A stretch of DNA of 64,000 nucleotides, taken from positions 21,071 through 85,070 of the forward strand of contig JADNYV010000161.1 in NCBI GenBank assembly GCA_015501055.1, written 5' to 3'. A program made the position numbers and the translations under genes. Under the pieces are notes generated by a model, which saw only the letters and a program-made list of their open reading frames with translations, did not search any database and had not been told where the DNA came from. Each line of letters opens with the position of its first letter. Position 1 is the first letter of the stretch. Shown here piece by piece: positions 11,364 to 23,260 of the stretch. This DNA is from Mucidula mucida. Its lineage: Eukaryota; Basidiomycota; Agaricomycetes; Agaricales; Physalacriaceae.

Positions 11364-11648
11364 AGTGAAAGACGGATTTCAAGAATTGCGCTGGTGGTGG
11401 TGGTGATGATAGGCCAACCACGCACGCGTCTGTATCAATCAGAGTCACATGACACGTTTTCGCTGTTGGTCCCAGCTTGGTCCTGTGATAGTTATACAGG
11501 ACGAGAAATCTGCCCCACTTCAGATTACTTAGCGTGCTACGCATGCATAGAACAACGGTGGAGTATATTCGTGAGAGCAAGACAGATAAACAATAAGACG
11601 ACATTGTACATTATACGCGAAAACGATCCGAAAACATAGCAGTACATA

Positions 11649-12698
11649 TCACGGTTGAGCAAACCGTGGGCTGCGTCGTCGCTTCGACTCTTCCACAGAT
11701 GTGGTGGACGACTGCGAAATCTTCCCTTTCTTAGCCAACGGCTTCCGAGCTGTGGAAGAGGGAGCTTTTGGGATGGCTTTTTTGGCGGAGGTACTAGTTC
11801 GTCGTGAGGTAGACTTTGGTGGCGACGTGTATCTAACGTGTTTAGTGCTAGCCGGTCGATGAGTCGTGGACTCCTGACTGCGAGGTGCTGGCTGACTGGG
11901 GGGTGGAAGGTGCTCCGGTAGGTCTGGTCGCGCGAACGGCGTCATTCGCTCGGGAAAGTGGCGCCCCGCAGCCAACAACCAAGATACATACACCGATCGT
12001 ATTCGAGTGAAATTGATGTGGTCGCATATGTCTAAGAGGTCACGCAAGGGTTCAAGTTGGCTCTCGTCAGCGTGCACAATGAATGCCATGAGGGATGGGA
12101 AGAAAAAACAGGGGTGGATCCTCGTTCGCACGGGAGGGAAGTCTTGAAGAGGAAATGGATAAGCTACGCCGTCCACGCGCCACTGGCAATCATCTGGCGG
12201 TGAAAGGCAAAGAAATTGATATTCGTAATCGTCTTCAGGAATGACCTTTGTGCACGCGTGAGCGTTGTGATGAGGTAGTGAAATGGGAAACTACCTCAAG
12301 AAAATTGGTTCGGTTGAACGTTCCATTCTCGTGATTGCGCTCGTACAGATTCTGAATCTTTTCGAGCGTTTCCCTTGGTGGCAGAAGGGTCCATCGCCCG
12401 CGTGCCAGAAGGGGGACCATATCGTCATGGACTATGAAAAACTTGAGAACAAACGAAAGAAACATGCAGGAGAGATTCGTACGGGTGGCGACAAGCAGCT
12501 TGGAATCGACATTTTCTATTTCTCCGCGGTCCAATCCAAGACAATACTCGGTACAATCCACCTGCAATGACACATGAGTTCAAACGCTCGACCAAGAGCA
12601 TGAACACAAACAGCGTCTCTCGAGGGTACGAGCGAATGGCGCACTAGATTTGAGTGCAACTGGGTAGATATTTGGTCCAAAGAGATGAACGGAGGCAT
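11649..12698 (-). CDS. A4: intact A-family gene
   Basis: The start at 12698 gives MPPFISLDQISTQLHSNLVR. The intron after codon 29 opens with GTTTGT and ends TTGCAG. Then VDCTEYCLGLDRGEIENVD; after the second intron DDMVPLLARGRWTLLPPR and ENGTFNRTNFLEV; after the third DYEYQFLCLSPPDDCQWRVD, FPPVRTRIHPCFFF and FTRIRSVYVSWLLAAG. The tail is Ser/Thr/Lys-rich and ends KRRRSPRFAQP at 11649. The segment DDMVPLLARGRWTLLP sits where the B genes have DFHNYLDRNGLLVLP: the metal-binding His has become Met. A good reference member of the family. Confidence 0.65.
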
Positions 12699-13248
12699 GA
12701 CAGGATGAACTGCAACGATTGGGATGACGGTGTGAAGGCCAACCAAGTACGTGACCGTCACCCAATGTCACCGAGATGACACATCAGACCCTTGGGCGCG
12801 TGATGTGAGTCCTTATTTGCCTTTGTTCCGAATTCATGGTGGTCCACACGGATACATTACGTGAACCCGGCGGTTCTTTTAACAAGTTGACCTTGGACTG
12901 CTGCCAAGGGCGGAATTCCGAGACAGAAACGTCGCCCGCTTTGCCTGTAGCTGCCCATGCATTGACAGCCGGTGGCTCAAGTTCACGAAAGCAATTCAGG
13001 ATACCACCTTTGCTCTATCTCCGGGACGACAAAATGCCGCCACTTCCACGGTTAGACTTCCTGTATGCGTCCGTTTCCGTTTCTGGTTAACTTCTTTGTT
13101 GAAAGTCGTTCCGACAAGCCACGATATACCTTCCCTGTATGGCTCCATTCTTCCTCAAGGATTTACATTTCTCCAAGAAGGCACTGACCTGAGATCATGA
13201 ACGCCTATAAGTATACGGAGCACCCGTCTTTGCCTTCACTCACCAGAA
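12699..13248. promoter_or_regulatory. Divergent promoter region between A4 and B2
   Basis: About 550 bases between the minus-strand start of A4 and the plus-strand start of B2. A TATA-like TATAAGTATA lies about 40 bases before the B2 ATG (near 13207). The A-(promoter)-B divergent layout repeats the one at A1/B1. Confidence 0.4.
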
Positions 13249-14286
13249 ATGGCGCGCCCCAAAGCCCCAAAACCTCCTCGCACTGTCGATCTAGACTCGC
13301 CGCCCGCTTACCGCACTCGATCTAGAGTCCGAGCAGCACCTGCACCGCCCGCGCCGCCGCCTCCTCCTCTTGACGATTCCCCTGTCTTCATCCTGACGGG
13401 CGCCGATGGCTCTACCCCTCACACACCCAAGCGACCCAAACGCCGCGGCCGCGCTGCACAAGGAACAGCTCAGACCCCAATGGTTTTTCTTGACCGTGAC
13501 ATGCCGTGCAGACGAAGCACTAGGTTACGAGCAGCCTCTGTCGCGTTTTACCACGACTTCTGTGAGATTTCGCACATGCCAAACACATGCTCTGTTGTCC
13601 AAGGATGTCATTGCCTACCACACTGCTGGATGAACGACACGTTTGAAGATCTGGTAGCTATCTCTTTCAACTGCATGAACGACACTGACTAGTTCAATTC
13701 CAAGATGCGCGTCGTGGAATACCACTTCGGCTTTCGCTACTCTAAATCTCTCAATCTAGATACTCGATGGAACATATTCCTCTGTAAGCTAATTTCAATA
13801 TCTTCGAGTTGCAATGGAACTAATTTCAGCTTCTTTACAGTGAAATCTGACTTTCACAACTATCTGGACCGTAACGGACTGCTCGTTCTTCCTCTCGAGG
13901 GTATCCTGAACCTAGTGGAGCCCTTCGCTCTCAAAAATCTTGACCTAGATCTAGGGGACAAGATATTGTATACAACGGTACATTGGCTGACTTGATATCT
14001 GTGTTCGATTCTGAATTACCTTTTTCAGGCGCTTCAGATGCCCGCGACTGGATGGCCCTACATAATCCTTAACCTCGGCTTACCAGAATCGCACGTGATA
14101 CTACGAAAAACCCTTGAGCGCGTGCAAGGCGTTTGGACGGATACCGGCAACAGTACCACATACAAGCACCCATTCAAAGACTTCCCTATCATACGCAGCC
14201 ACGTCCATCCTTGTTTCGTTGTCCTCAATGCTTATAATAAACTCAAGAATCTCCGTAAATACCCCGCTCACTGGCCATCGCAACAG
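13249..14286 (+). pseudogene. B2 (5' part): HNH_2-like gene interrupted after exon 4 begins
   Basis: Exons at 13249-13653, 13705-13783, 13841-13977 and from 14029 have clean splice sites. Exon 1 has a Pro/Arg-rich start, then DFCEISHMPNTCSVVQGCHC and LPHCW. Exons 2 and 3 give EYHFGFRYSKSLNLDTRWNI and SDFHNYLDRNGLLVLPLEG, so both HNH histidines, the Asn and the Asp are present. Exon 4 gives PYIILNLGLPESHVILRK and FPIIRSHVHPCFVVLNAY. Similarity to B1 stops at HWPSQQ (14286) and resumes at 16762. Without the insertion this would be the most complete HNH-type gene here. As it stands the frame ends at 14321 after about 15 foreign codons, which would leave the presumed catalytic part intact but remove the tails. 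Confidence 0.6.
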
Positions 14287-16761
14287 ATGACGAAGACCAA
14301 GCATCATGAGCACTGGTAAGTAAGACTTGAATTGATTCACATTTTGAACGTTCCTCAATTGAAGCCATTGTCACAGTCTAGCCTCGCTCTTCAAGCACGG
14401 CTGGTCTAGTTCAAGATAGAGTTAGCGGTTACAGACTAGGTGTATGTACTAGGCGCTACCATCCGGGTATCGCCAACAAATTAATCGGAAGATCTCCTTC
14501 TCAAGCTCTTGAACACGACTTTCTTTGTCGATATTCGGACTAGCCACGTTGGTTAACGCAATCATCTTTAGCGCGTACTATCTTTCCATGCGGTCGATGC
14601 CGACAGCTTCACCATATACGTGCCGTGTATGGACTGCCTTACTTCCTTCCTTCCTCCCACGTCGACACACTTTTCTCACGGCTCCGTCGATACGCTGTGC
14701 GCTTGTACTTTGACCTCATCGCGACACATGACGATTGCACCCCCAATCCGGCTAGCGCTCGTACGACGGGGAAGGGCGTGCGGCAGACTGTGGTTCAGGC
14801 AACTGTCCGGGCTGACTGAGAGGAAGTGAGCCAGACGCGGGCCAGGGTGCACGTGCACTGGTACTAGCTGTGCACTACCACGCGGTCTGCCCAAGAAACG
14901 GCGGGCTTGGAGGTGATTGACGTTGGGAATTATCAATGTTATTATGCTGACTCCACGTAATAAGAAAGGAATCGTGCGTCTTATTTACTTGAGACTTTAC
15001 TTTGGACACGTCTGTGAGCTGGATTCATATAGAAAGCAAGGTCAGATTTTACAGTCAGGTCCGACAACTTTACCTGCAATCATTCGTAAAAGGAAGGGAC
15101 GCGTGCCAATACGGTGACATCTCCACCCAAAGAATATCAGTAGCGCTGCCTTACTCGTGGCGTACGAGTCCCGACAATTACCAGGGAAGAGGACACCGGC
15201 GTGAAGTGGGTAGCCCCAAGATACATTCGCGTCGGATATTCCACGGTGGAATACCGCTGAGGAATGGGGATGTACCTGTGACATGTCGTGAGCACTGGAA
15301 ATGATCTGCGTGTGGGAAGGAGTGGCCTAGCGGGCAAGTCTAAATGCCTTGCGAAGCAAGGGTTTCCGTCTACGTCAGACGAGGAGACTTTGTGTACTAC
15401 GAGGGTGGTATTCCATAGCGCCTAGACGGTAGACTGCGCTTCTCTTCGCGTGTTGGAAATCAATGACCAAGTGTGTAGAACAGTGCTCAATCGAAAACCA
15501 ATCATAACCCTATGAGGCGCGTGCTAAAACCGAGTCTGTGTTCTCGTCTTCAAGTATCAGTAAGCGAAGTGGAAGCCGGCTCTCACACGAGCCGTCGAAG
15601 ATGTCGTGATTCGGCGATAGCCAGACACTTGTGCCTTGATCACGTTATCGTATTTTCGTCTTCAACCACCATCATCCGCCGCATCATGCACGCCACAGGG
15701 CCTCTTCCTTGCCTCTGTCCCTTGAACCTCGTCAACATGAGTCAATGTAAAGTTCAGGTCCTTTGGTAAAACCCGTGCTACATGTTTTGACCTCCAATTA
15801 GCCACGCCATCAGAAATTTCGGCTTGAATGGGCAATGATTGACCCACCTAGGGACTAGACTAGTCTTTCACCCCAGTCAGACAATCTAACGGAGCATTAC
15901 AGCTTAATGCACGCGTCGGGCACGATATACCTGCCAGTCTGGGCGCGACATGGTGCTTCCAATTTGCACCGCACGGCCGCTGGGCACGTTACAACTCTCC
16001 ATGCTCTAAGTATACGCGTCACGGCATAGCCCTTCGCACCATCATAGACACTTCGCTGAATATTAGTGTGCTCGTCATTATGGCATTGGTCCCCTTCTGG
16101 CGCATGGCTTCCCTAAGTAGACATCTTGACGTTTGCGGATAAGTTGCCTCTCGTTGTACCTTCATTTCACCGCTCCTTCAGAACTCCTTCTAATTCCTAC
16201 ACTTGAGGTGATATGTCGTGCGCGGACTGGAAAAGCTCTCACTGGTGGCGAGAATGCGGCCGGAATCCACCGACACGAAAAAGAAATACGCAAGTAACAT
16301 CTGCTTTGCTGTTTTGGTTCACGATTTCATACATAGCAGATTCTTCCCCCCTGGAATGACGTTACTTCGCATGTGCGAACTGCCTATGTTTCGAAAACTT
16401 CTATCACAAGATTGATTTCCTTCCATTATGGCATGCCAATTCAAAGCTTGACTACAGTACAGGATTTTCCACTCCGTGTACAGTTCGATGGCGGCGGAAA
16501 TTCAAGTTTGTCGCACCACTTTGCTCTACAGACAGTATTCTTCACTGTCGACGTGAGGTTTTGGCTCACCTTTCGACCTCCACTTACCTCACCGGTTCCT
16601 AGTCTGTCATCTTGATTTTCGCGCACGTCTGTAACAACCAGAGATGCCCAAATCGTTCTAACGGGTGCCTGGCACGCCTTATTTCACTCACGGCGACGTA
16701 TATGATGCATATTGCTTCGGGGATGGGCAGGTTCCTCGGCCTCCCGTTCCCAGAGCATAAG
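14287..16761. mobile_element. 2.5-kb insertion inside B2, nature unknown
   Basis: This segment separates two halves of one reading frame that are continuous in B1 (HWEPEQVFCAR). No transposase, reverse transcriptase, LTR or terminal inverted repeat is recognisable, and I found no clear target-site duplication at the junctions. Stop codons are frequent in all frames. A tRNA-like A-box (GTGGCCTAGCGGGCAAG, near 15325) is present without a matching B-box. It could be a non-autonomous element or a composite of several insertions. The call rests only on the interrupted homology. Confidence 0.45.
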
Positions 16762-17133
16762 CGGTGTGCTAATCGTGTCGTTTATATTGCTAGCATGTGG
16801 TTCCGCCATGCCCCACCGAAGGACTTCCAACCTGATCCCAGACTCACGGCAGACATGAGGAGATTAAATATCAGGGTACAGGATGAAATCGCTCGCGACG
16901 CCGAGGAAGCAGACGTTGGGAGACTCGCAACGCCACCCCCGGAAGATGAGCCTTTATTCCTAGCAGCACCGCTTCTGGCGCGCGGGGGGGACGGAGAGGA
17001 GCGGCCAGAGTCGTCATCCGGTTCTGAGCAGTCCACTCCCTCCCGCAAGCGCCCAGCGGCAGGGCCATCCCGGCGGCCCGCGAACGCGTCTAGAAAACGC
17101 CAGCGACGGGGCCCTGGGCCTTCTAGCGGTTGA
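16762..17133 (+). pseudogene. B2 (3' part): detached C-terminal tail
   Basis: The frame CANRVVYIASMWFRHAPP, then DFQPDPRLTADMRRLNI, aligns without gaps to B1 (CARLVVDNVELWFEEDVP, FKPDPRVTAEMRRLRV). It continues through an acidic, Pro-rich stretch to a basic tail (SRKRPAAGPSRRP, then RKRQRRGPGPSSG) and the stop at 17133. It has no start of its own in this frame near the junction, so it is probably an orphaned exon piece. Confidence 0.6.
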
Positions 17134-17384
17134 CGAGGATGTGACTTTGATAGCTGGAACAGCGATGTAATATAGAATAATTGTAATTGAACGCGCTAGC
17201 AATAAACAAACGGTGAAGACTGTTAACCGATTATTGAACATCGCGTAAATAAATCGTCATTTTGGATATTGACGTCTCCCCTCAAAAATGGAGGCTGACT
17301 GTCGAGGCCAATGTTCAAGTCGGTCAAGGGCAATGAATATTACCATCCGTAGGTACTCGGAGTGTCCAGTCGTACGTATTTTCA

Positions 17385-19230
17385 GCTGAACATAACGAAA
17401 TGAAAAGGTCCATTAGAAAGTATGCATGTCGGTACAGCAACACCAACAAGACGTCAGACACTGTAAACCAATCAATTACAGGTAGTCTCCAAAGAAACGA
17501 GCCACATACAGATTAGGCGCTCTGCGTAACAATCTCCGCACTGGAAGAAGACACCTGTGTAGCCATCTCGGTTGTCGTCCGGGCGCGGGTGGAGACAGTG
17601 CTACTAGTCGTCCCATTCACGCCAGTGGCGACTGAAGTAGCGGCAGTGAGGGTTACGACAGTCCTGGTAGGCGCAACGGTGACGGTGCTAGTAGTGCCCC
17701 CAATCGTGATGACGCTAGTGGTAGCGCTCAGAGTGACAGTCGTAGCGGTGATGGGGAATCCGACACTGGTGGACGTGGCGTTCGAGCTGTCAACCGTGGA
17801 TGTGAGAGCGCCGGTGGCGAGCTTTCCGTTGCATTGGTTGAGCGTGATCGACGCCGCATTCGTCTGAGGGAGATGAAGGATGAGCATCATATATTGGGAT
17901 GGCCATAGAGTCGACGAACCAGGACACATTCGGATGGGTGACGGTTACAGTGACCTGGAAGGAGAATGATGAGCGATCATCCTTCGTGAAATGAAAGCGG
18001 AATGAAGCTGACAGTCGCTAAACTCGAGGACGCAATCGTGGTCCCGTTAGATACGACCTGGGATACAAGTCAGCTAGTGAACGGTGTTAGGATCAATGTA
18101 CTCGCAGTCGCTGTCGTTCCGGTTCCGCCGAGCTGTGGTCAATGTCAAATGAATCGAAGGACAGAGAGAGCAAAGGCGACCAACAATTGAGGTGACTGTC
18201 CCGCTAATCGCAGTCGTAATGGGCGTGCCAGCGGCAATCGTCTACGATCGCAGCTTAGATACATCCAGCAGATTTCAAAGAAAGAGGAATTACCGTCGTC
18301 TAGGAGGCGGTAGTCAGAACATGTCCAACATTAAATTGATAGCTACATACGATGGGTCCAGCGGCGACAGAAGTCTCGAATTCGCGCTGTAAAGAGCGAT
18401 CACTCAGGCGCAGCACCAAACGCAAGAGGAGGACTTGCCTCTCCGAGAACAACAGCGCGAGTGACTGAGGCCAGAAGGAGTGAATAAAAGGCGGCGGAGA
18501 ACAACATGATGATGACTGAAGCGAAAGGCAGGTAATGATGTATTCGCAGGTTATACACTCAACGCACACAAAGTAGGACGCGGTTAGTCCAGACCGTGAA
18601 AAGAACGGCGAGTCCGTAATGAATGAACGCACTGCGGAGAATTGTGGCCTTGTACTCCTAAGCCTTCTCGCAGGCACAGGTATCGCAGGCATAACTTGAG
18701 GCGAGGATGACCGTTGGCCACATCCAAGCACAAATGACGCTCTAAGAAGCCAAAATAGACTAGAGCAAGGGCAGTTGAAGCCGCTTTGTGTCAGAAAAGG
18801 TGATGTGCTTAGCGACGGAAAAGCAGATGAGCTGCGCCCAAGTGGTGGGCGCTTCGGAGAGCTGGCCGCTGAAGGTTATAGAGAAGCAATGAAACACGGT
18901 TTTGAGGCATTCGTTTATCAACGAATTAAGGAGTGGGAGAATCTGGAGCGCAGACAGTGAATCAAGTCTATGGTAAAAGCGCGCTCGAAGATGATCCTGA
19001 GCCGTTTAGACCGACCAGCACAAGGGGGTTTTAGACGCGCCCTTCGTCGTGATGCAGGAAGTAGATCACCGGGTATACGATAAACCGAACCGGGCTCATG
19101 ATATTGCTGACATTCGGCCTTTTCGTCTTAACATCCATCGTTCACTGAAATCCATAAAGATCGCCAAGACGGTACGAAACGCGCATGGCATGCTCCCGCC
19201 AGAAAATCTGATTGCACAGAGCTCCTAAAC
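17385..19230. repeat. Inner inverted-repeat arm (pairs with 35700-37560)
   Basis: In reverse complement this stretch matches 35700-37560 closely through the C1/C2 gene and more loosely at both ends. Similarity fades near 17385 (TCCATTAGAAAGTATGCATG) and near 19230. The two arms face each other across about 16.5 kb. Confidence 0.8.
17513..18507 (-). CDS. C1: Ser/Thr-rich secreted protein
   Basis: The start at 18507 gives a signal peptide (MLFSAAFYSLLLASV, then a charged or small residue) followed by several very short exons and a long last exon (from about 17860) coding SITLNQCNGKLATGALTS, GFPITATTVTLSATTSVI, TSTVTVAPTRTVVTLTAATS and a Ser-rich end. The composition (Ser, Thr, Val, Ala) suggests an O-glycosylated wall or extracellular protein. 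No GPI site is obvious. The first intron appears to use a GC donor (GCAAGT), conserved in all three copies. Exact small-exon borders are uncertain. No family name can be given. Confidence 0.45.
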
Positions 19231-20377
19231 TCATACTGCCAGATCACGACTTTCCGAAGCACGAAAAGCAGCATGACTGCTACGTTCCGCTCGTCTTGGA
19301 CACAACGATGAGTCGGATGTGCGCCCCATCATTCACTTTGGCAGGCCTTCGCTTTCTTTTCATTTTACTGCCAGTAACATATTGAGGGACCACACTCTTT
19401 ATGTATAACACTGTTCCTCTTCCACTTCACGCCGGATTATACAATGAGCGTCCTGTCTGTCGAGGCTACATATCCTAACGGATACACGTCCGTGATTGCA
19501 GAGGCCCAAACATTTTCCTCGTCCCGACAATGGGCACACAAGGATATATGAGCATCGATGCGCGATTACTATACACCCAGCGTTCACTGCTCGTCGGGGA
19601 CACGCCTCCTAACGAATACTATGTTCTACTCCCATTTGTCTTTTGAGTTGTTCTTGTTTCCGCGTCAACGCTGTTGTATTGACGCAATGGAGCTGTCTGC
19701 GTCACGCGGTCAATCGAGGACACGTATCCCGGCGGACGCGCGTCTCACTGCAGAGGAATAATCTGATCCTTTGTTTCCCACTGCCGTTCCTATACATTTC
19801 GGATTGCATGCCCCAATGAAGAGATCTCCCAAGTGCCTCTCCCGATTCACGCCCGACTCTTTAACACTACCGATCGAGGGCAGATACCCTACCCATAGTG
19901 AGGTAGACAACAGATTTTTCTTCCTCGTCGAGGCGAGTCAGCGCCAAGACGAACCATGCCGCCGAGTCGCCCCGGATCATGTGTCCTCTCGCTTTCGTCT
20001 ACTCGGTTCAGTGTTCACTGCCGAGTTCTGAATCTTGCATGATGCATATTTTGAGATTTTGCTTCTACTACTCTTTCCACTCCCACCAGAACACTAAACA
20101 GTGTTTCTTAGATCCCCGATACAAAGATTGTACGAGTTTGAACTGAGCATTGTACTCCAATCACAAGGACACGTGTCCGAATAGACCATACGCGTTCTAT
20201 TTGAGGTCTGGCCCTGTTCTTGCCTCATTGTTGTATTGGCGCCAAGAAGGAGTGAAGCAGCAAGCTTGACAAATATGTCACACATCTCAAATTCTAGAGT
20301 GGGATTTTAAATATTGCAACAAAGTGATCGTTTAACGACTTGAGACGAAGCTGTTATGAATATCGTTGGAGTGGGCA
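18508..20377. other. Spacer with a diverged dyad-motif array
   Basis: No gene recognised. 18508-19230 belongs to the inverted repeat. 19460-19935 is a diverged, inverted copy of 23441-24063 (see the motif-array entries). The rest, 19940-20377, is unassigned. Confidence 0.4.
19460..19935 (-). repeat. 26-bp dyad-motif array, copy 1 (inverted, diverged)
   Basis: Motif units occur at 19460-19485, 19594-19619 and 19714-19739, with a weaker one near 19872. The core is TATCCTAACGGATAC, an imperfect palindrome (TATCC, four bases, GGATA), preceded by TCGAGG. Units are about 120-160 bases apart. The sequence between units also matches the 23.5-24.1 kb array in reverse complement, so the whole block was duplicated. 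Confidence 0.6.
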
Positions 20378-20476
20378 TGCCCCGTGGCTGAGTTGGTTAC
20401 AGCGTCCGACTGTTATCTATCTACTTCGACGTCGGTGGCAATCGGAAGGTCGAGAGTTCGAGCCTCTCCGGGGCAG
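20378..20476 (+). tRNA. tRNA-Asn (GUU) with a 25-nt intron
   Basis: The acceptor stem TGCCCCG pairs perfectly with CGGGGCA (20469-20475). The D-stem GCTG/CAGC encloses AGTTGGTTA. The anticodon stem TCCGA pairs with TCGGA, the loop is CT-GTT-AA, and the T-arm GAGAG/CTCTC holds the TTCGAGC loop. A 25-base intron sits one base 3' of the anticodon, the canonical position. The discriminator base is G. T1-A72 at the end of the acceptor stem is unusual, but the rest is canonical. A T-rich run follows at about 20491-20500. Confidence 0.85.
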
Positions 20477-20863
20477 ATACCATTGCAACCTTTGTTTTGC
20501 AGGGCCATCGTAAATTACATCTCTGATATCTATTGTCGACGCGCCAACTCTGGCTGCCCTTCCATTCCATCTTAAATAATGAGTCCTACATTTCATACCC
20601 ATTGTCGTCGTCGTCGAAATCAACCGCTGATTTACGTCACAGGATCCCCTTTGTGCCAACGTAATGCACATGACATGGCAGGGTCTTGGTTTCCTCCCAC
20701 CACTGCGACGACGACAATAAAAAACGACCAACAAAAAGACCCATTCGCCTGGGACGCCCAAAAAAAGACAATATACCCAACCGCCGCCACTCCTTAGCCT
20801 TTTACCGCCTGTGCTGCGAACGGACGATTATACGAAACCTCTACTATTAAACAACTATATAAT

Positions 20864-23260
20864 ATGGCAGAAGCTTTTTACGATGAGGAAGGCCCGATGG
20901 CGGGGTATCTGCGCGGTATGTAACGCGTTTCTTGAGCGCTACGGTGCTGGAGCTGATATGTGCTTTGGTAGACGCTGGAGAGGGTGGTATGCCGGGCGAC
21001 TATGTTTCGCAAGACGAGGAGCAGGAGGTTGAGCTTGGATGTGGGATGGGATCTGGTTACGTTGCTATGGTACGTGCTGATTTCCCTCGTCGCGCTCAAG
21101 ACCAATTCGTTAATGCCCATCTTAGCTTGTACAATCCTTCCTTCCGAGTATCGCACGGACGCCGTTTGTGGAACGCTTCAAGTACGACATAATATCTTCG
21201 AACCTTCTATCGACGACACTTTCTACGCATACGCCGTACCCCAAATCGCCGACATTTCCTGGGACGATTGCTACGCCAAGTGAGACCAGTTTTGTGAGAC
21301 GTAGACGGAGTAGTGGCGGAACGTCAGGCCACCCGAAGCAGGACGAGGAGAATGCTGAATATTGGGTGTGGGCGGTAGGAATTGTGTTACTGTGTGCAGG
21401 ATATTTTATTCTCGGCTTAGCAGCCTGTGGGTTTGCTTGGATAACTAGCGTGGAGGCTGGCGCGACGGAGGACATGCAGGATGTAAGTGGCTGCCATTCC
21501 TACACGTCTCGTCTGACTTTGTTTAACAGTCGATTGACGCGCTCAAAGAGCTTGTGTGCGCCGGTGATACTTGGGATTCTGTCGTTCACGAAGCACTCGG
21601 TATTCTGGAAAAGGACGTATCCAACCCACCATCAGCAAATCCCTCTTCTCCCGGCATCACTCGCTCCCGGTCTTCTACAGCGAACAATACACCCCTGCGT
21701 GTAGCGTTACAATCCACGCTGCACACGACCCAGACCGCTTGCGACAACATTCGGCCGCTGTTTATTGCTCTGACGTCCCCGGACGAATTGCGCCAGCTGA
21801 GCGAAATGTATGCGCCTCCGAATCCACAGAGACCCGTGTCGTTGCCGACATTGACCAGGAAGACCGCGATGGAGGATAAACGCGCGACATGGGGCGGGAA
21901 ACGGAGTACTTGGTACGGGACGCCAAACGGTAAACGAAGGTCAGAGTTGACATCGCTGCTCTCGCATTCTCCCAGTCGCAGTGCGCCTGTGACGCCTCTT
22001 CAGGAGGAAGACGAGAGCGACGATCCGTTACAGGATGCGCGAACGCATGGCGACGTGTTTGGACTCGAGGCGCTGGATCTTCAACGCCGGCGACGAATGT
22101 CGTCGCAGCTGTCTCCGATGAGCCCCATTTTCATTCAACCACCGCGCCTTTCTGCGCTGCAGGCCTCTCTGTCTGCTGCGATATCGGCTAAACGGTATAC
22201 CGCAGCGCATCTGCTTGCTCTGCGATTCACGGACGAAGCATTGCAGGATTACTGGGAGGACGTGCGTAGTGTCATGTCGTTGCTCACTGGAGCTCTTGCA
22301 GATGCAGCAGCGCGCCTAGGTGAAGCTATCGCTGAACACGAGCAGGGTCAGGAGGAGCTCGGTCGACCGAGCAGACATTCCCGAGAGGTGTCGCGGGTTT
22401 GGGCGGAGCGTCACAGGCTGAGTGATTTGTCGCCGCCGAATCTGACTCTGGACTTGGACCTGGGCGAGACGGAGGGCTATGCACCCGTGCCGGGGCGGAT
22501 GGCGCGCTTTGGGCTGCATGTCGAGAAGCTGAGGGAAGCGATGCGTGCTGCAGGCGGGGAGCTGGAGGGTGCGGTGGGTGCTCTGAAAGGGCACCGGCGT
22601 GTGCATTCGGACGCGTCGGATTCGTCTTCTGCGCCGCTGTTGCATTCTGAGACGGATACCACGGAGCCTCATGCTGCAATCCAGGCGTACGACCGGTTAC
22701 GGCGCGAACTTGGTGTGGCGTTACGGGAATGCGAGCGTGGGCGGGCTTGTTTGGTTGAAGCACTCGTTCCACCCGCGCCGTCATCGTCATCGTCTCGACC
22801 CTCATCACTAGGATCTGTGCCGAGCCTCGACCATGGTCCTGTCTCAGAAGAAAGCATTTTGGATCACGAGCTGGAGGTGCTCGTTTCTACCGGTATCGAT
22901 CATCCTATTCTTCTTCCCCGCGACGATGAAATGGAGCTTGGTATCGAAGAGGTTTATGAGCACGATCTGGGCCTTGACAAGCCCTCGTGGACCCGCGAAC
23001 GGAGTACAATGTCGAGGGAGGAGCGGATACGTGCGGCGAAAGAGAATCGGGAGCTGGAGAGGGAGAAGGAGAAGGAGTCGCGGAAGCCGGTGGAGGTTGT
23101 GGAGGAGCTGAAGGATGTGATCTCTAGGGTGAAGGAGGAGAGGGAGCGTCGGCAGCTGGGGGCGCAGTATCAGCCGACTTTTGATGAAGAGCTGGAAGAG
23201 GCGACGCTGGCTTATGTGGATGAGGAGGAGGTGCACGCGGAGATTGGTGTCGCGTTATAG
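20864..23260 (+). CDS. D1: vezatin/Inp2-like (myosin-binding) membrane protein
   Basis: Exon 1 starts MAEAFYDEEGPMAGYLR. Introns lie near 20916-20970, 21069-21125 and 21483-21530. Exon 2 gives an acidic stretch (VSQDEEQEVELGCGMGSGY). Exon 3 has FVERFKYDIISSNLLSTTL and a membrane span (IVLLCAGYFILGLAACG). The last exon (from 21531) has IDALKELVCAGDTWD, then LHTTQTACDNIRPLFIAL, Ser-rich linkers, a long helical region, and a Glu/Arg/Lys coiled coil (REERIRAAKENRELEREKE) near the C terminus. The layout fits the fungal 'myosin-binding motif of peroxisomes'/vezatin family, which tethers peroxisomes to myosin during inheritance. Family assignment is from memory. Total about 740 residues, no frame breaks. 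Confidence 0.6.

Noticed and set aside
14306..15299. TGAGCACTGG at 14306 and 15290 as a target-site duplication
   Set aside because: Ten bases, one copy inside the insertion rather than at its end, and no element borders nearby. Probably chance.
15310..15400. Apparent tRNA with an A-box and a CCTTG/CAAGG hairpin
   Set aside because: There is no B-box or T-arm and position 33 would not be U, so it does not fold as a tRNA.
17589..17867. Plus-strand Val-rich frame opposite C1
   Set aside because: Antisense of the Thr/Val repeats of C1; low complexity keeps both strands open.
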